NCBI GenBank assembly: GCA_021604505.1
Contig: BQJC01000001.1
Location: 1,261,501-1,325,500, forward strand
Direction of reading: 5' to 3'
Length of the DNA: 64,000 nucleotides
DNA from: Nitrospinaceae bacterium
GTDB taxonomy: Bacteria; Nitrospinota; Nitrospinia; Nitrospinales; VA-1
The notes under the pieces were generated by a model. It made no database searches and had not been told where the DNA came from. It saw only the letters and a program-made list of their open reading frames with translations. The translations under genes and the position numbers were made by a program. Of this stretch, positions 61,244-64,000 are shown piece by piece; within the stretch, counting starts at the first letter, position 1, and the number at the start of each line of letters is the position of its first letter.

Positions 61244-61867
61244 ATGCTGAAGCGACTTGTTTTAATATATTTTTTTGCTGCTTTTTTTACCGGCATCCTG
61301 TTGGTGGAAGGCGAAAAACTACTCTGGGGTCAAACGCACGCGGTTTCCTGGGGAGCGTTTTCGGCGGTTCACCTGCCGGGCGATTCTTCCGATGAGGCTT
61401 GCGGGGAAAAGGTGCAACCTGCGGAATACTTTTCCCAGGTTTCATTGGTTTCTCTGATAGCCGCTTTTGGCCTGGTTTTTGCCGGAATTTTTATCGATAA
61501 AAAACCCGTGAAGTTTGGAGTGTGGGGGCTTGCTGTTTTGCCTTTTGCACTCTGGGCATACATTAACTATTTTGTCGATTATGACCGCATGAAGCGATTG
61601 GCATTCACCTATAATACCGTCGCGGAAAACACGCTGGCAAACATTGCCGAAGCTCAGGACCGGTATAAATCCGAACAAGACACCTTTCTCAAGGATTTGG
61701 AGCAACTGTATTCCCACATGGCCGGTTCCCACGGAATCAATCAATGCGTTCGGATTCTAAAAATCGAAGCTGAATGGAACCGTTGGTCCGCACAGGCCAG
61801 GCACGTTTCGAGTCCCGATAAAGTCACCTGGGACAGCCGTACGGGGAGTTCTTTGAAAAAAGGTTAA
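61244..61867 (+). CDS. Uncharacterised two- to three-helix membrane protein
   Basis: The 207-residue product has a hydrophobic N-terminus (about 4-24), further membrane helices at about 66-86 and 95-112, and a soluble C-terminus from about 115 on (MKRLAFTYNTVAENTLANIAEAQDRYK). The C-terminal segment resembles pilin-like or type IV-type leader-peptide proteins only faintly. No family is assigned. It lies 65 bp before a response regulator gene on the same strand. Confidence 0.6.
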   Translation: MLKRLVLIYFFAAFFTGILLVEGEKLLWGQTHAVSWGAFSAVHLPGDSSDEACGEKVQPAEYFSQVSLVSLIAAFGLVFAGIFIDKKPVKFGVWGLAVLPFALWAYINYFVDYDRMKRLAFTYNTVAENTLANIAEAQDRYKSEQDTFLKDLEQLYSHMAGSHGINQCVRILKIEAEWNRWSAQARHVSSPDKVTWDSRTGSSLKKG

Positions 61868-61932
61868 CGCCTGTAATATTTTTTAACCATTGAGGGTGGC
61901 GAAAGCCCGCCTGATTGATATATTTTTACACT

Positions 61933-62343
61933 ATGACACAAACAGAATTGCAGTCAAAAATTCTCGTCGTCGATGATGAGAAAAAAACCCAAAGTATTTT
62001 AAAACGTTTTCTTGAAAATAAAAATTTTCAGGTGATCGTTGCGGGCGATGGAAAAGAGGCCTTGGTAAAGTTGGACGCTTTCAACCCCCAATGTGTTCTG
62101 CTCGATATTCAAATGCCTTTTTTAAACGGCGCGGATACTTTGAAAATGATCAAAGACCGTAAAGAGGAAGTCGAAGTGATCATGGTGACAGCCGTTACCA
62201 GCTTGAAAATTGCCGAAGGATGCCTCAATGACGGAGCATTTTCTGTTATAGAAAAACCGGTGAACCTGGAATATCTCCACGGAAAAATCGTCGAGGCTTT
62301 GGAGAAGCGGGAAGAAAAAATCCGCAAAAGAACCAGAAGGTAG
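61933..62343 (+). CDS. Single-domain response regulator (CheY-like)
   Basis: The start was set at ATG 61933, giving 136 residues. The receiver domain has the acidic pocket DDE at 14-16, phospho-acceptor Asp 58 in CVLLDIQMP, the conserved Thr in MVTAV, and the Lys in IEKPV. There is no output domain, so it acts by protein contact. No histidine kinase is in the window. A longer frame from 61915 lacks reason. Confidence 0.9.
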   Translation: MTQTELQSKILVVDDEKKTQSILKRFLENKNFQVIVAGDGKEALVKLDAFNPQCVLLDIQMPFLNGADTLKMIKDRKEEVEVIMVTAVTSLKIAEGCLNDGAFSVIEKPVNLEYLHGKIVEALEKREEKIRKRTRR

Positions 62344-62382
62344 AAATTTTGGGAATTCCGGATTGCCCGGCGCAGGTGCAAA

Positions 62383-62775
62383 TCAGCCCTGGTCCCATAA
62401 TTGAACGATTCCGTGGAGAGAAACCATGCCGATCACCGTATTATTTTCCTGCACCATGGCATAAGAAACATTAAAGTTGGTCAAGTGCCTTGCGGCGTAG
62501 GGAAGGGGCATATTGGGCGAGACGCAGAGAACCGGCTTGGTCATGATTTCATAAACGTGGGTTTCATGTAATTTTCGCCTCTGTGCGATTACTTTTCTGG
62601 CAATATCCTTAAGGGTCACAATTCCGTAAACGTCTGCTTCAGATCTCGGTGCAATGAGAACCGCATTGATGTTTTCCGTCTTCATCATAGCCAAGGCCTC
62701 TGAAACTTTCGTGACTCCGTCGATTTTTTTGAAATCACGCATCATGATGTCTTGAACCGATTTAGAATTCGGCAT
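62383..62775 (-). CDS. CBS-domain pair protein
   Basis: The 130-residue product holds two CBS motifs (QDIMMRDFKKIDGVTKVSEALAMMKTENINAVLI and VYEIMTKPVLCVSPNMPLPYAARHLTNFNVSYAMV), a nucleotide-sensing Bateman module. No other domain is fused. It lies 9 bp downstream of the P-II-like gene and is followed by the response regulator on the other strand, so it should be the last gene of a CBS/P-II/DUF1538 unit. ATP or adenosine-type ligands are typical. Confidence 0.9.
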   Translation of the reverse strand: MPNSKSVQDIMMRDFKKIDGVTKVSEALAMMKTENINAVLIAPRSEADVYGIVTLKDIARKVIAQRRKLHETHVYEIMTKPVLCVSPNMPLPYAARHLTNFNVSYAMVQENNTVIGMVSLHGIVQLWDQG

Positions 62776-62784
62776 CCAGATCTC

Positions 62785-63132
62785 CTAAAAATAATGTTCC
62801 TTTATTTCTTTTTCGATACGAGGGAGTTGGCTTTCCAGACCGATCGCACGGTCGACCGTCCAGGAAAAAGCGATCCCGTTTCCATGTTCCTTTAATTGGC
62901 CTGCGTCATAAATGGCTTCCATAATTGCGTCGGAATTGAAATCCTCAACCAGAAAAAGCAGCATGTCCTTCTGCACTTCCATCGTCAGCCCGAAAAAGGA
63001 TTTGTGCTTGTGAATGCCTTCTCCGCGGGCATTCAAAATCGTGACCCCAGTGGCGCCCGCATCCTTTGCGGCTTTAATGACTTCATCCTGATAATCGTCA
63101 TTGACTAAAGCGAGAATAACTTTAAATCGCAT
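62785..63132 (-). CDS. P-II-like small regulator
   Basis: The 115 residues have the P-II topology: FKVILALVNDDYQDEVIKAAKDAGATGVTILNARG, a T-loop-like region (GIHKHKSFFGLTMEVQ), then the second repeat (MLLFLVEDFNSDAIMEAIYDAG). It lacks the uridylylation tyrosine of canonical GlnB in an obvious place. It is coupled to the DUF1538 gene, 39 bp upstream, which suggests that it controls that membrane protein, as AmtB is controlled by GlnK. This is inferred from context. Confidence 0.8.
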   Translation of the reverse strand: MRFKVILALVNDDYQDEVIKAAKDAGATGVTILNARGEGIHKHKSFFGLTMEVQKDMLLFLVEDFNSDAIMEAIYDAGQLKEHGNGIAFSWTVDRAIGLESQLPRIEKEIKEHYF

Positions 63133-63171
63133 TGGAAATTATTCCTTAAAAGAAGGCTGCATTATAGAGTT

Positions 63172-63969
63172 TCACGTTGATTTTGCAAGCGCTTGGCTGA
63201 TCATAGCATAGGCCAAAACGGCGATGATAGGGAAAAGGGAAGCGAACGCAATAAGTCCAAACCCATCCACAATCGGCGAGCGCCCCGGAACATTGGAAGC
63301 CAGTCCAATCCCCAATGCAGCCAATACCGGAACCGTTACCGTAGAAGTCGTTACGCCTCCGCTGTCATAGGCCAGGGGAATGATCATTTTGGGCGCAAAG
63401 AACGTTTGAATGAGCAGGACCAGATAACCCGCCACTATATAGAGGTATAAGGGGGTTCCCATGACAATACGGTAGGTCCCCAAAGCTACGCCAACAGCCA
63501 CTCCCAGAGCAACGGCGATTCTAAGTCCCATTTCCGTTATGGCACCGGTAGAAATTTCTTTTGCCTTGATGGCCACTGCAATCAAAGCCGGTTCGGCAAA
63601 GGTGGTGGAAAATCCGATCAGAAATGCGAACAAATAGGTCCAGGCATAAAGCCAGGGATCTATTTCTTTCGCTGTAAAAAATGCTTTCAAACTTTCATCG
63701 TTGCCCTTTGTCAGGAATTGCGGATGGGTCAATTGATCCGCCATTCGGCTTCCGATGGGAAAAACGCATTGCTCCAGGCCGACGATAAAAATCGCGAGGC
63801 CGACAATCACTAAAACAAGTCCAATTAAAATCCGCTTTAAGTTGGGGATTTTTTTTCTAAGAATCACGCCCTGGAAAAACAAAAGAACCAACAGGATGGG
63901 AAGAATATCGATCAGCGTGCCTTTGAGGGAATTTTCTATCAGCGCGACCAAATCAGTCTCTTTCCCCAT
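63172..63969 (-). CDS. DUF1538 membrane protein
   Basis: The product is 265 residues with seven to eight membrane helices. The block DPWLYAWTYLFAFLIGFSTTFAEPALIAVAIKAKEIS and the later APKMIIPLAYDSGGVTTSTVTVPVLAALGIGLA match DUF1538, a family of uncharacterised transport-like proteins, often in two tandem copies. A second copy, if present, lies upstream beyond the window edge. The conserved SGGVTTS and TFAEPA segments might form a substrate path. It leads the P-II-like and CBS genes. Confidence 0.85.
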   Translation of the reverse strand: MGKETDLVALIENSLKGTLIDILPILLVLLFFQGVILRKKIPNLKRILIGLVLVIVGLAIFIVGLEQCVFPIGSRMADQLTHPQFLTKGNDESLKAFFTAKEIDPWLYAWTYLFAFLIGFSTTFAEPALIAVAIKAKEISTGAITEMGLRIAVALGVAVGVALGTYRIVMGTPLYLYIVAGYLVLLIQTFFAPKMIIPLAYDSGGVTTSTVTVPVLAALGIGLASNVPGRSPIVDGFGLIAFASLFPIIAVLAYAMISQALAKST

Positions 63970-64000
63970 TATTGAACTCCCAGTGTGATCATTCCAAAAA

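Overview
The window reads as about 64 kb of chromosome from a free-living Gram-negative bacterium with roughly balanced base composition. It has FtsEX-EnvC, TatC, SecG, lipoproteins, a TolC-like protein and a heptosyltransferase-type enzyme, so two membranes are likely. The respiratory cluster (Rieske protein, split b6-type cytochrome b, a large octaheme cytochrome c) and the general gene content fit a Nitrospinota- or Nitrospirota-like lineage. Nitrospinota is my best guess, but it is an inference from gene content and not from an rRNA marker. There is no phage, insertion sequence, CRISPR array or rRNA operon.

Layout. 1-4.1 kb: 3' end of pdxJ, a coiled-coil protein, a promoter, gap-tpiA-secG and tRNA-Leu(GAG). 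4.2-13.2 kb: a diguanylate cyclase, a small membrane protein, a dihydrolipoamide-dehydrogenase-like flavoprotein without its redox centre, then Rieske, cytochrome b6-like, subunit IV-like and octaheme cytochrome c genes, followed by two membrane-anchored accessory genes, one with an Mrr-like domain. 13.4-17.4 kb: metF, a secreted formylglycine-enzyme-like protein with a leucine-rich-repeat partner, a lytic transglycosylase and a molybdopterin oxidoreductase. 17.6-24.6 kb: three large glycosyltransferase genes, probably for surface glycans. 24.6-30.1 kb: a divergent phosphoglycerate kinase, RNase E/G, and a lipoprotein/HmuY-like pair. 31.0-35.4 kb: ftsE-ftsX-envC-ctpA, a cell-division and envelope cluster. 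35.5-43.0 kb: tsaD, an epimerase, larB-gpsA, TPR and M48 envelope proteins, two DUF507 genes and tRNA-Gly(CCC). 43.0-49.2 kb: an intergenic region with possible small RNAs, tatC, a degenerate CPBP protein, a repeat-bearing intergenic region, then rpiB-glyA-nrdR. 50.2-53.3 kb: ccsA-hemA-hemC, the early tetrapyrrole pathway coupled to a cytochrome c assembly protein. 53.4-57.8 kb: a copper-type cluster of multicopper oxidase and outer-membrane efflux lipoprotein. 57.9-64 kb: glutamate-type dehydrogenase, nadC, small unknown proteins, a response regulator, and a CBS / P-II-like / DUF1538 cassette that runs off the window.

How the genes fit together. The respiratory cluster would oxidise quinol and pass electrons through the Rieske centre and many c-type hemes. 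The heme genes and tatC elsewhere in the window would supply cofactor and export the Tat-type Rieske protein. The gap, tpiA, pgk, rpiB and glyA products form a central-carbon core, with pgk unusually placed and unusually divergent. The parts most worth a second look are the modified complex III neighbourhood (4-13 kb), the HmuY-like/formylglycine-enzyme-like lipoprotein pair, the three-gene glycosylation locus, the palindromic operators in the pgk/rne and gpsA/TPR intergenic regions, the possible small RNAs before tatC, and the DUF1538/P-II/CBS cassette.
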